From positions 1 to 64,000 of the forward strand of contig NZ_CANTZW010000023.1 in NCBI RefSeq assembly GCF_947855115.1: a DNA stretch of 64,000 nt, read 5' to 3'. This document shows positions 17,676 to 26,426 of this stretch, piece after piece (the stretch's first letter is position 1; every line of letters starts with the position of its first letter). The notes below the pieces were generated by a model. The model had not been told where the DNA came from and did no database searches. It worked only from the letters and a program-made list of their open reading frames with translations. Both the position numbers and the translations under genes were made by a program. The stretch comes from an uncultured Parabacteroides sp. GTDB taxonomy: Bacteria > Bacteroidota > Bacteroidia > Bacteroidales > Tannerellaceae.

Positions 17676-17713
17676 AATTCATTTATTCACTTCAGAAACC
17701 TCTCTAGCTCTTA

Positions 17714-18571
17714 TTATTCTACCGCCACATAAATCTGGGTCAATAAATCCTCCGGCTTCGTATTACGAGGATCATTCAAGTAGATCTCGCCGCTAGGCAC
17801 TTCCCGTAAGGAAAGACCCATCTCGGGAAGATATTTGCCGTAAAGTGTATCATACACAGCTCCTAATTGCTGATAAGTTCCCTTATAAAGAACAACCATA
17901 AAACGGCCTTCCAGTACTTTTTTCGTGCCAATCTCCCCTTTAGGACAAACTGAAGGAGCGACTTCCATACAAATATCGGTACGCAGCTTATCCGGCGAGG
18001 TTACTTTCGGGTCATCATGGTATAAGCAGATCGGTGAAAAACTCAATGGCTGGATGTTTTGCTCCTTGGCAAATTGGAGCAAGCGCATCCAAGTTCCCGG
18101 ATAATCAATTTCTTTATACCCTCCGTTTAAACGGATGTAGGCAACTTGTTTACCGGGTAAATCTTTCACCTCGACGTTCAATTCCATATCGGGCATTATT
18201 CTATTAGGTTCCATAATTACATAATCTTTATTGTTTCTATACTCATTTGGAGAAATCCCATAAAACTGGCGAAAAACTTTAGACAAAGAAGAGGGTACGT
18301 CATACCCTACCTTATAAGCGATCTCCTTGACAGGTATTTCGGTGTAACGCAAAAGCCGAGCGGCCGTCTCGACCCGCATCCTAACGATAAACGTACCAAC
18401 CGGTTCCCCTAAGAATTCCGCAAAGATCCGATGAAAATGCCAACGAGAGAATCCGGATATCTCTGCCAGCTTATTTAAATCGGTATCCTCACCTAAGTGA
18501 TTATTTATGTACTCCACCAGCACATTGATACGTTGTTGATACTCTGTCTTTGTCGTTGTCTTTATTCGCAT
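17714..18571 (-). CDS. AraC-family regulator with GyrI-like effector domain
   Basis: 285 residues in the Rob/SoxS-like order: N-terminal AraC helix-turn-helix pair (about residues 10-110; DTDLNKLAEISGFSRWHFHRIF and VKEIAYKVGYDVPSSLSKVFRQFYG), then a GyrI-like effector domain (about 125-285; VEVKDLPGKQVAYIRLNGGYKEI, ending DLLTQIYVAVE). Such proteins sense small organic compounds and control efflux or stress genes. It is divergent from the pentapeptide gene (148 bp apart) and convergent with the GyrI-PNPOx fusion, which shares its ligand-domain type. Confidence 0.88.
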   Translation of the reverse strand: MRIKTTTKTEYQQRINVLVEYINNHLGEDTDLNKLAEISGFSRWHFHRIFAEFLGEPVGTFIVRMRVETAARLLRYTEIPVKEIAYKVGYDVPSSLSKVFRQFYGISPNEYRNNKDYVIMEPNRIMPDMELNVEVKDLPGKQVAYIRLNGGYKEIDYPGTWMRLLQFAKEQNIQPLSFSPICLYHDDPKVTSPDKLRTDICMEVAPSVCPKGEIGTKKVLEGRFMVVLYKGTYQQLGAVYDTLYGKYLPEMGLSLREVPSGEIYLNDPRNTKPEDLLTQIYVAVE

Positions 18572-18718
18572 GATTCTTAGGATTTCAAGGCAAAAGTAGA
18601 AGAATTATCCCGAACACACTTTTCCGATATTGCTAAAATGAAGTATAGGGTAAAGATATCGTTTATTTAGCCCAAATCCGTTATCTTTACCATCCAAATT
18701 TAAATAGGAAACAATAAG

Positions 18719-19369
18719 ATGTTGAAAATAACAGCGCCTAGATTGGTAAAAAACTTACGGGAGGATGTGGATTGGGTGGATTGTATATCCAACCAAGAGG
18801 ATGATTTCGCGGAATGTTCTTTCAATGGATTATGCGTCAAGGATATATCCAAGCAAAACCTATCCGTTAGTTCCTGTTTGTTCGCTCATTGCAGTTTTAT
18901 CGCTTGCAATTATCGTAAATCCCAGTTTAGCGATGTGGTATTTAAAAACTGTGACCTGTCAAATATAAATTTATCCGGATGTGGCTTTTACCGGGTAGAG
19001 TTCATTGGGTGTAAACTTACCGGAACGAATTTCTCCGAATCGATCTTCAATCATACGACCTTACGAGATTGCAAAGGAGATTATGTAATCTTCTCCATGA
19101 GTAAACTCCGGAACGTATTTTTTGACCAATGCTTTTTACGAGGAGGCGGATTGGACAATTGCCAATTCACGAACGTAGAATTCGAGCATTGTAATTTAGT
19201 AGAGGTGGAGTTTCACCGGACCTCTTTGAAAGGGATCGATCTTACTTCCTCCGAGATCGCCGGTATACGTATCGGATCGATCCCCGGAGGAGAGTTGAGA
19301 GGCGCTACCGTAACGTCCTTACAAGCGCTGGACATCGCCAGAATGCTAGGTATTACGATCAAGGATTAA
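18719..19369 (+). CDS. Pentapeptide-repeat protein, Qnr/MfpA-like
   Basis: 216 residues made almost wholly of pentapeptide repeats (A/C-D/N-L/F-X-X), for example CSFIACNYRKSQFSDVVF, CDLSNINLSGCGF, CKLTGTNF and CNLVEVEF, which build a right-handed beta-helix. Length and the C-terminal capping stretch (LRGATVTSLQALDIARMLGITIKD-like end, residues 193-216) resemble Qnr proteins (214-219 residues), which mimic DNA and protect gyrase from quinolones. It lacks signal peptide or membrane segment. Gyrase protection is an inference from length and C-terminus; many pentapeptide proteins do other things. TATCTTTA about 35 bp upstream is a near-consensus -7 box. Confidence 0.75.
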   Translation: MLKITAPRLVKNLREDVDWVDCISNQEDDFAECSFNGLCVKDISKQNLSVSSCLFAHCSFIACNYRKSQFSDVVFKNCDLSNINLSGCGFYRVEFIGCKLTGTNFSESIFNHTTLRDCKGDYVIFSMSKLRNVFFDQCFLRGGGLDNCQFTNVEFEHCNLVEVEFHRTSLKGIDLTSSEIAGIRIGSIPGGELRGATVTSLQALDIARMLGITIKD

Positions 19370-19626
19370 AACCCCGGATGGCGTTTTAACCACACAACCG
19401 CATAGGAACAGGTGGCCAAAGGGCGTAATCCCTGTTCCTTCGCGTATTTATAAGCTGTCTCAACAAGAGCCGCCGCAATCCCACGTCCTTCCAAGGGTTT
19501 CGGGACAATGGTATGGATAATATCCAAGGCATCTCCTCTTAAACGATATTCCACACAGGCTGTCAAGCCGTCTTCTACTACCTCGAAACGATGTTTCTCC
19601 GGATAGTGATTTACTGTATATTCCAT
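19366..19626 (-). CDS. Small GNAT-like acetyltransferase (YjdJ/COG2388 type)
   Basis: 86 residues, the minimal acetyl-CoA-binding fold: GRGIAAALVETAYKYAKEQGLRPLATCSYAVVWLKRHPGF carries the pyrophosphate-binding loop (GRGIA) and the closing CSYAVVWL strand typical of the YjdJ group. Substrate unknown. Its start codon lies 3 bp after the stop of the giant AsmA-like gene, so it is probably in the same transcript, and its stop overlaps the convergent pentapeptide gene stop by four bases. Confidence 0.8.
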   Translation of the reverse strand: MEYTVNHYPEKHRFEVVEDGLTACVEYRLRGDALDIIHTIVPKPLEGRGIAAALVETAYKYAKEQGLRPLATCSYAVVWLKRHPGF

Positions 19627-19629
19627 TAT

Positions 19630-22600
19630 TTATTCTTTTAAAGGTTCTATTTCCTTATCATTTGTATCGACCTCTTCCCGCTTATCCTTCTTTTTATCAA
19701 GACCGAAAAAGCGCTTTACCTTCGTGAAGAAACCTGCCGCTTTCAAGGCCGCATCTTGTTCCTTTTTCGAGACTCCGACCGACTCTACCAAGGCCGGCCT
19801 TAACATCTGCCATAGATAGTTAAACGTGGAATGATAGGGATCTCGCTCGATTTCCATATCTACCTTACGCAACTTACTATCTTTTCGCTCCGGATGAGCC
19901 GGATTATTATCCCGTAGGACTAAGTTCGCCAATCTCGACAAGAAACCTTTTTGTGTGGTCTCTCCGTCTTTCTCTTTCAATAAAGCGACTTTCAATTTCC
20001 GGTACGGGAAGTCTAAACGTATTCGTCCTTTCCGGCTTGAGGCATCCATATGAAAGACCACATCCTGCGCCCAACCGCTCGTCACTTCCGCCGGTGCCAG
20101 AGGTTTTACGATCTCATTCAAGGAAAGCAGGTCCAGGCTATCCAGACGGGCATCCAATAGAAAGCGGTCGTATAATGAATCTACCGGGAGTTGCCATGTA
20201 GCCGTAAAATGCCCCGATCCCATCAGGTTCCCGTCCGCATGCAATGTGACGAATTGCTCCGGGTAGGAGACGATATTGGTCAAACCTGAAAACCGGCCGT
20301 TCATATCGGTAAAATAAAGCTTACCGGGCTTATCACCTTTAACGGGTAATTCCTCGTAAACCACGGAGAAATTGGTAACGGAAGCGGTATCTATCTTGAA
20401 ACGGACCGGGGCCTTTTGCAGACCTTCATAAATCATCGGGACGATATGAGGCTTCACTGGGATCTTCCGGTTCTTTAAGTTTTGTAGTAAGACATCGTTT
20501 ATCCAGAGTCCCCCCACATGTAATTCCTTGGTTGAGAAATATCCGGGAATATCCACCTCGGTTAATCTCACGTTCCCAACCTTCACGTCAAACCAATCTT
20601 GATGCTTAGGCTGTTTATAAGCGAATTCCATTTTGGAATAAGGCGAGACCAAATGTACGTGATCCAACCTCAAACCCGACTTTCTCAAATCCAGATCCCC
20701 GATCTTCAACCGGTAAAAGCCATTATCCAAGGGTATATCGATGTCCTTCGTCTGTAGCTGAAGATCGCCCAATTGAAAGGTCTTCTTCTTCAAATCCACG
20801 AGCACATCCTCTAGAGCCAATTGGATATCCTTTTGGCTCTCAGTCCGCAATGCCGTCGTATCCGATCCCCAAGACATAGAAAAATCACCATCGGATAAAT
20901 CAAACCGATCGAACCCGATCTGGTAGATACTATTTTGGGGAATCCGGATACCCGCTAAAGAAATCAAGGGGGTTGAAAAACGTATCGAGTCTTTTTTAGC
21001 GGCCAAGGTCACATCCTGTAGACGGAGAGAGCCGTTTACGGTGGATAGCGAACCTCTCCTTATAGCCACACGTAGATCCTTTCCCGGTAAGAAGTTATCG
21101 AAATCCCTAAAGCTAAGACCAAAATGATCATACTTGAAAAACAATTGCCCACTCCGGTTCGTTTGCTCATCCACCAAGAAATTCGTGGCAAAGAAATTGA
21201 GGCCGTTGAGCCGGTACCGGGTCATATCATTTATCTCACGATCCTCCAATGTCACATTCGCATTCTGAATCTGGATTTTACGGATGGAAAGATACCGAAG
21301 GAAAGGATTTAACAAACTTTCCACATTCACACGGCTATTTACAGATGCGCTTTTTCCTTTATCCGGAGATTCAACAGAGGGTGTTTTATAATAAACCAAG
21401 CGAGGTGACCGAACCATCAGTAAATCCGCGCTAATACCTTTATCGTACGCCAACCCGTCTATCCGGATCGTATCGATACTTCCCGACACATAATCATCGC
21501 GAGAACGAACGGACAACGGACGCAACCGCATACTGTCCATATGAAACGAGCCGGAAGCCGTATTCATCGCCAACCGCTTGATATCGAACCGATGATTACG
21601 AGCTCTCATAATCCCCTGTATATCATTCGCCTCAAACGCAATGGAACGAAAATAATTCAGTTCCTCGCCCGGAGCTACCAGGGAGTCGATCAGAAGACCT
21701 TCCGCATGGAAATTGAACTCGGGGATCGAGAATTCCTCTATCTGTCCTTTCAAGGCCAAGGAGTAGTGAAGGGCGGTCCGCTCTATCCGTATCTGATCCA
21801 CGGATATACTGTGCAGTATCGGAGAGATCACATCATACAACGATAAGGCTTGCACCAAAGAACCCGTGTCGGCATTCGCCTGCTCCTTCTCCCGAGTCAA
21901 GTCATACACCTTAATATCCGAAGATTGTATCTCGAAATTACGGGCAGACAAATAATTCAAGGCTTCTTCCCGTCTAAAGTGAATCCCCTGTATCTCTACG
22001 GTTTGCACCTTCCCTTCTAGATAATTCGTAGGTTTCCGATTGGTCTCCCCCCACAATAATTCTTGCGGAAGCAATTGGATTTTTTGGAGATAGATAATGG
22101 AATCTTGGGTACTGAGGCATATACTATCCGTCTCCAACCTGAAATCATTATTTACCAACAAGGTCTGTGGTTGGTTCGTGACAAAATCGAAGTTATCGCA
22201 ATACAACAGTTTCCCGCTCCGTGAGGACGTAGAATCCAACATAAAACCATACGCATGGAAACTTACGTTACTCAACGTATAGATAATCGGCGAGACTTGG
22301 TTTTCCACATTATAAGAGATACTGGCATTTTCCAAGTTCAAGGTCTTTACGCTCAGGGCATCTATGTATGGAGAGATCACCTCGTACAATGTCTTCGATT
22401 CGGCACGTTCTACCGTATCTGCCGCCAGTTCGGAAGTTAACGGATTTGATCCGGAAGAGCCGTATATACGAACCTCCGGCGAGCGGATCTCAAAGGTATC
22501 GAAATGGAGTTGCCGGTAATTCCAACGCCATACCAAATTGATTCCCTTAAAGTCGATCACCTCAATCCGGGTACTTACGTAGGTATCGGGCAAGCTATCC

Positions 22601-22869
22601 AAGGTGGCCCAATGCTCGAAGACCTTAGAGTCCGGTTCCAAAGAAATCCCCTCTAGCCTTAGCTCTCCCCTGAAAAAACTAATAGAAAGCTTATCGAAAG
22701 AAAGGCGATAAAAGCCATCCGTAGCCTTCGCCGTGCGCTCTATCAACTCTCTTTTCAGGTACCGCTCCAAACGACTTGTCAGGAAAAGATTCAAAGCAAG
22801 AAACAATACGAGCAACGATAAAACAGCGATCACCGTATGTTTCAATATCTTCCTTGTCCTATAACTCAT
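19630..22869 (-). CDS. Giant AsmA/DUF748-like membrane-anchored protein
   Basis: 1079 residues with one N-terminal transmembrane segment (about residues 13-32) and a long periplasmic part. The part after the anchor, with LSFDKLSISFFRGELRLEGISL, resembles the start of AsmA/DUF748 proteins, and the rest shows repeated blocks of strand-rich sequence that recur with ISPYIDALSVKTLNLENASISY, ISPILHSISVDQIRIERTALHY and LNPFLRYLSIRKIQIQNANVTL. The C-terminal end is charged and coiled-coil-like. AsmA, TamB and YhdP relatives are thought to bridge lipid between membranes; here that role is inference. The cotranscribed GNAT gene gives no further clue. Confidence 0.72.
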   Translation of the reverse strand: MSYRTRKILKHTVIAVLSLLVLFLALNLFLTSRLERYLKRELIERTAKATDGFYRLSFDKLSISFFRGELRLEGISLEPDSKVFEHWATLDSLPDTYVSTRIEVIDFKGINLVWRWNYRQLHFDTFEIRSPEVRIYGSSGSNPLTSELAADTVERAESKTLYEVISPYIDALSVKTLNLENASISYNVENQVSPIIYTLSNVSFHAYGFMLDSTSSRSGKLLYCDNFDFVTNQPQTLLVNNDFRLETDSICLSTQDSIIYLQKIQLLPQELLWGETNRKPTNYLEGKVQTVEIQGIHFRREEALNYLSARNFEIQSSDIKVYDLTREKEQANADTGSLVQALSLYDVISPILHSISVDQIRIERTALHYSLALKGQIEEFSIPEFNFHAEGLLIDSLVAPGEELNYFRSIAFEANDIQGIMRARNHRFDIKRLAMNTASGSFHMDSMRLRPLSVRSRDDYVSGSIDTIRIDGLAYDKGISADLLMVRSPRLVYYKTPSVESPDKGKSASVNSRVNVESLLNPFLRYLSIRKIQIQNANVTLEDREINDMTRYRLNGLNFFATNFLVDEQTNRSGQLFFKYDHFGLSFRDFDNFLPGKDLRVAIRRGSLSTVNGSLRLQDVTLAAKKDSIRFSTPLISLAGIRIPQNSIYQIGFDRFDLSDGDFSMSWGSDTTALRTESQKDIQLALEDVLVDLKKKTFQLGDLQLQTKDIDIPLDNGFYRLKIGDLDLRKSGLRLDHVHLVSPYSKMEFAYKQPKHQDWFDVKVGNVRLTEVDIPGYFSTKELHVGGLWINDVLLQNLKNRKIPVKPHIVPMIYEGLQKAPVRFKIDTASVTNFSVVYEELPVKGDKPGKLYFTDMNGRFSGLTNIVSYPEQFVTLHADGNLMGSGHFTATWQLPVDSLYDRFLLDARLDSLDLLSLNEIVKPLAPAEVTSGWAQDVVFHMDASSRKGRIRLDFPYRKLKVALLKEKDGETTQKGFLSRLANLVLRDNNPAHPERKDSKLRKVDMEIERDPYHSTFNYLWQMLRPALVESVGVSKKEQDAALKAAGFFTKVKRFFGLDKKKDKREEVDTNDKEIEPLKE

Positions 22870-22946
22870 CCTTTCCTCTACTTTTGCGATATAAACTTCT
22901 CTTTATAAAAAACAAAATAGATCCGTTTATGTTGCCTCCGATCCAA

Positions 22947-22981
22947 TAAAAAAGCCCCGGAGTCTATTAACCCCGAGGCTT
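22947..22981 (-). terminator. Terminator of the isomerase operon
   Basis: Minus-strand stem AGCCTCGGGG/CTCCGGGGCT with a 8-base loop, followed by TTTTTTATT. It lies 20 bp after the stop of the sugar isomerase gene. Confidence 0.87.
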
Positions 22982-23001
22982 GCGATCTATCGATTGTTAC
23001 T

Positions 23002-24006
23002 TTATTTCACAAAAGGAGCCTTGATCAAATAGTCGGCACAATCCTTCACGCCCACGAATTGAGTTCGTCCGTCCGGCATCTGTTCCAACTCTACGAAATA
23101 GTCTTTAATTCCGTTCGCATACATCTGCTTGAATATCATCTCAAAGTTCATCATACCACTTTGGCCGAATACGGCACGATCCTTGATATGTAATACCTTG
23201 ATACGATCCGGATGTTTCCGCATATACTCGACAGGATCGTTCTGCCCCATGACAGTCCAATAGACATCCATCTCGAAGTAAACTTTGTTCGGGTCCGTAT
23301 CTCTCAGCATCAAGTCATAAATCTGGTCTCCAACTTTCATGAAGGCCGCGAAAGGATTCCCCTTCACCTTCTCCTGTTGCTCTTTCGTCGCGACCCGATT
23401 AAACTCCATATTATGATTATGATAGCCAAATCCAGTAGCGATGCCTTCTGCCTTGATCACATCCGAGGCCTGATTGAAAACATCGCAAACGAGTTTAGCC
23501 TCATCGTGCGTAGTAATCGTCGGCATCATCGGCTGGATCAAATATTTACAGCCAAGTTTCGCATGATCGGCAGCCGTAGCTTTCCAATACTCCATGATCT
23601 TTGGGGTTACCTCCTTCGAATATTTGAAAATCATGGCCTTAAAAGGATCGGAGATAGATGTGTCTACCGGATTTACATGCGAGCTAATGATCTTCAAACC
23701 CGCGTCTTCCGCCATTTTCTTGAAGTCCATCATAGGAACACCTCCGATAGCGCCTTTACCATAACCCGCCAACTCCAGCTTAGAGTATCCCATATCCTTC
23801 ACCTTCCGGAGATTAGCGGCCACGTCGCCTTTATATAATTCCTGGGATAAAGAATAGATCTGCAAGCCAATCTCTTTGCCGGCATGAATCTCATCAACAG
23901 TTCCCAACGCAGTGTTCGCCGCATTTACAGACCCCGCTTTACCTACCAGCATTCCACCCGCGGCAAAGAGAGATATATTTTTCAAGAAATCTCGTCTGTT
24001 ACTCAT
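23002..24006 (-). CDS. Secreted sugar phosphate isomerase/epimerase-like TIM barrel
   Basis: 334 residues of the xylose isomerase-like (AP endonuclease family 2) superfamily. The N-terminus SNRRDFLKNISLFAAGG is a Tat-like signal (twin Arg plus FLK). Metal-site candidates visible are the His in ISSHVNP, FGYHNHNMEF, YFEMDVYW and VLHIKD, as expected for this fold. It follows the Gfo/Idh/MocA oxidoreductase by 23 bp; such pairs act on sugar or inositol derivatives. Catalysis and substrate are inferred from the family. Confidence 0.85.
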   Translation of the reverse strand: MSNRRDFLKNISLFAAGGMLVGKAGSVNAANTALGTVDEIHAGKEIGLQIYSLSQELYKGDVAANLRKVKDMGYSKLELAGYGKGAIGGVPMMDFKKMAEDAGLKIISSHVNPVDTSISDPFKAMIFKYSKEVTPKIMEYWKATAADHAKLGCKYLIQPMMPTITTHDEAKLVCDVFNQASDVIKAEGIATGFGYHNHNMEFNRVATKEQQEKVKGNPFAAFMKVGDQIYDLMLRDTDPNKVYFEMDVYWTVMGQNDPVEYMRKHPDRIKVLHIKDRAVFGQSGMMNFEMIFKQMYANGIKDYFVELEQMPDGRTQFVGVKDCADYLIKAPFVK

Positions 24007-24029
24007 AACATCATTCTATTTAAATAGGT

Positions 24030-25478
24030 TTATTTGCAGAAATAAGGTAATGAATACGGATTACGGTATTGATACCAGTACAAACGGTGAGAAGCCGCCT
24101 CTTTATCGCTACCGAAACTCAACGTAGCCGGATTCCATTTAACCGGGCGACCTAGCTCACGGGCGATATTCTGTAAACAACAAAGCGTATTCGTACTACA
24201 ACCTACCTCAACCGGAGCGATCGGGTTCTCACGTGAACGAACGCAGTCGATAAAGTTCTGCATATGCGGAGCGCTAGTCTCATAATTGCCCGCATCGTTA
24301 CCCTTCTTTTTGCTGTCTTTCAGCTTTTTCATATATTCTTCATACAATCTCTTCTGCTCTTCCGGGGTCATAAGTCTCGGACGTTTCTCGATCAAGTTCT
24401 TTAGGTCGGAGGGGATCTTAGACTGATCAGAGCAATTGATGTAGCCACGAGCTACCTCGATCCAGCCGTTATCACCGACAAACTTAATACCCTGCGCATC
24501 CGGATTATCCTCCAAATATGGTTGTTCAGTCATTACGATACCATTCGCATAGCGCATGGTTGAATATTGCGTGCCATTGTATCCCTTGGGTGTAAACTCT
24601 ACCGGACCTGAACCATCCATACCGATAGCGGCTTGGGCGATATCGAACATATGAGCGCCCCAGTCTGCGGTATAACCATTACCGGTCTCTTGATACCAAC
24701 GCCATGCGCCCCATAACTTCTCGTTCTCTTCCGGGTCCAGAGAAATAGGAGGGCATAAATCGGGATGATAATGAATCTTCGGATCGTTCAACGGACCCAT
24801 CCACTGGTTGAAGTTCAAATTAGCGGGAACCGGCATTTCCGGCAAGTTCAACGGCGTTGGAGGCTCGCCTACACGTGCGTATATTTTCTCGATATGACCG
24901 ATGGCTCCATTCTGAACCATATCAATCGCAGCTTGGAACTCCCTGCTGGAACGTTGTTGGCTACCTACCTGAAGCACACGTTTGTTATTACGTACGGCCT
25001 TCACCATAGCCAAACCTTCAGCGATCGTATAAGCTAACGGTTTTTGGCAATATACGTCTTTCCCGGACTGGCAAGAATGAATCGTAGCCAAGGCATGCCA
25101 ATGGTCGGGAGTGGCTACCTCTATAGCGTCGATGTCTTTACGCTCCAGCAATTCCTCATAAAACTCATATTGATCACAACGTTGGTTCATTCCCTTGGAG
25201 GCTTGCCACTCTGCGACACGCCTTCTGAAACGCTCTGTTTTCATCGTGTCCACATCACAACACGCGGCAACCTGTACGCCCGGACATGCGGCAAATCCTT
25301 TAAAATCCGACAACGCTTGCTGGCCTAGGCCGATAAAGCCTAAGACTACCCGATCGCTCGGAGCGATACGAACACCATCCATGGTCCAACTGGGAAGAAT
25401 TGTTAAACTAGCCAACCCTAGAGCGGAAAGGCCCAAAAACTCTCTACGGCTTACGCCCTTCTTAGTGTTTTCTTTCAT
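24030..25478 (-). CDS. Gfo/Idh/MocA oxidoreductase with Tat-like signal
   Basis: 482 residues. A signal SRREFLGLSALGLASLTILPSW precedes a Rossmann fold (GFIGLGQQA, then CDVDTMKTERF). The usual catalytic EKP motif reads CQKPLAYTIAEG, Gln in place of Glu. GSQQRSSREF and DWGAHMFDIAQ follow the family order. Probable NAD(P)-dependent sugar oxidoreductase or a glycosidase of the Gfo/Idh type, exported folded. Pairs with the isomerase gene directly downstream. A -7 box TAACTTTG lies on the minus strand at 25545-25552, about 67 bp upstream. Confidence 0.87.
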   Translation of the reverse strand: MKENTKKGVSRREFLGLSALGLASLTILPSWTMDGVRIAPSDRVVLGFIGLGQQALSDFKGFAACPGVQVAACCDVDTMKTERFRRRVAEWQASKGMNQRCDQYEFYEELLERKDIDAIEVATPDHWHALATIHSCQSGKDVYCQKPLAYTIAEGLAMVKAVRNNKRVLQVGSQQRSSREFQAAIDMVQNGAIGHIEKIYARVGEPPTPLNLPEMPVPANLNFNQWMGPLNDPKIHYHPDLCPPISLDPEENEKLWGAWRWYQETGNGYTADWGAHMFDIAQAAIGMDGSGPVEFTPKGYNGTQYSTMRYANGIVMTEQPYLEDNPDAQGIKFVGDNGWIEVARGYINCSDQSKIPSDLKNLIEKRPRLMTPEEQKRLYEEYMKKLKDSKKKGNDAGNYETSAPHMQNFIDCVRSRENPIAPVEVGCSTNTLCCLQNIARELGRPVKWNPATLSFGSDKEAASHRLYWYQYRNPYSLPYFCK

Positions 25479-25580
25479 GGTAAATTCTATTAATAATATA
25501 AGATAAAATGTAACTTGGTCTGAGAATTATTGTCCAAAGTTATAAAAAAAATAATTTATTTCCATAATAATATTTTAATT

Positions 25581-25610
25581 AAAAAGGCTACCCTTTTTAA
25601 AGGATAGCCT
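25581..25610 (-). terminator. Terminator after the barrel-protein gene
   Basis: Minus-strand stem AGGCTATCC/GGGTAGCCT followed by TTTTAATTAAAA; lies about 20 bp after the stop at 25631. The stretch between here and 25478 holds the promoter region of the neighbouring oxidoreductase. Confidence 0.8.
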
Positions 25611-25630
25611 CATTTTGACTAAAATCAATT

Positions 25631-26413
25631 TTAAAAAGCATATCCGAAGCCTACGTTCAGATAGATCGGATACATCCCGAAAGTAATCGTATCGAAATCC
25701 TTCCGGAAGATGTCGTTCAATCCCCATGTCAAGTCGGCATATACGATAAGGTGCTTAAACGCTTTCCATTCCGTACCGATCTGTGCTCCCCACTGGAACT
25801 TTCTGAGGTTATCCGAGAAATCATAGGAGGCACGGTTGTCGCCGGAGAACTCCACCTTCGTGCCGGTAGGATTGATCTCACGCAGATAACCGTCGTACAC
25901 GTAGCCGGAGAAGTTCCGGTTTGTAGCGAACGAGACAAAGGGTCCCGCCGAGAAACTCACCCGGTTATTCAATTGGTAAAGAGCCACGACCGGGATCGAG
26001 AAATAAGAGTTCTCCACTTTCGTCTGCACGCCTCCGGTCCAGTTTCCTTTCAGCTTCTCACCGCCGGAACCAATGATCTCCATGCTGTAATTCTTAACCG
26101 TCGCTTTCGTCTCCATACCTTTATTCTCCAGACGGAGACCGATCATCATACCCCATTCCTTGCTCTCGCCGAACCATTTCTTGATATCGCCTTCTATAGA
26201 GATGCAAAGCGTAGGGCGGTAACTATCTATCGCACGAATCTCACGGGGCAATGGCACCGGAGCGGTTCCGCCGATATTGATACCGGCTTTTACCGTATAT
26301 TCCAATCCCCTGAGAGAAGACCAGATTATGCCTTGGTTTCTTTCCTGCTGTGCCTTCAACGTAACGAGACTCGACAGGCACAGTATACCTATTAATATTA
26401 TATATCTTTTCAT
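25631..26413 (-). CDS. Outer-membrane beta-barrel protein (PorT/OMP family type)
   Basis: 260 residues from the ATG at 26413, with signal peptide MKRYIILIGILCLSSLVTLKAQ. The mature sequence alternates in the manner of an eight-stranded barrel: YTVKAGINIGGTAP at the start, aromatic residues at strand ends, and a C-terminal YPIYLNVGFGYAF ending in Phe, the usual outer-membrane assembly signal. Function unknown. It starts 13 bp after the PCMD lipoprotein gene, so the two form one transcript. Confidence 0.8.
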   Translation of the reverse strand: MKRYIILIGILCLSSLVTLKAQQERNQGIIWSSLRGLEYTVKAGINIGGTAPVPLPREIRAIDSYRPTLCISIEGDIKKWFGESKEWGMMIGLRLENKGMETKATVKNYSMEIIGSGGEKLKGNWTGGVQTKVENSYFSIPVVALYQLNNRVSFSAGPFVSFATNRNFSGYVYDGYLREINPTGTKVEFSGDNRASYDFSDNLRKFQWGAQIGTEWKAFKHLIVYADLTWGLNDIFRKDFDTITFGMYPIYLNVGFGYAF

Positions 26414-26426
26414 ATCCTCTGTTTTT

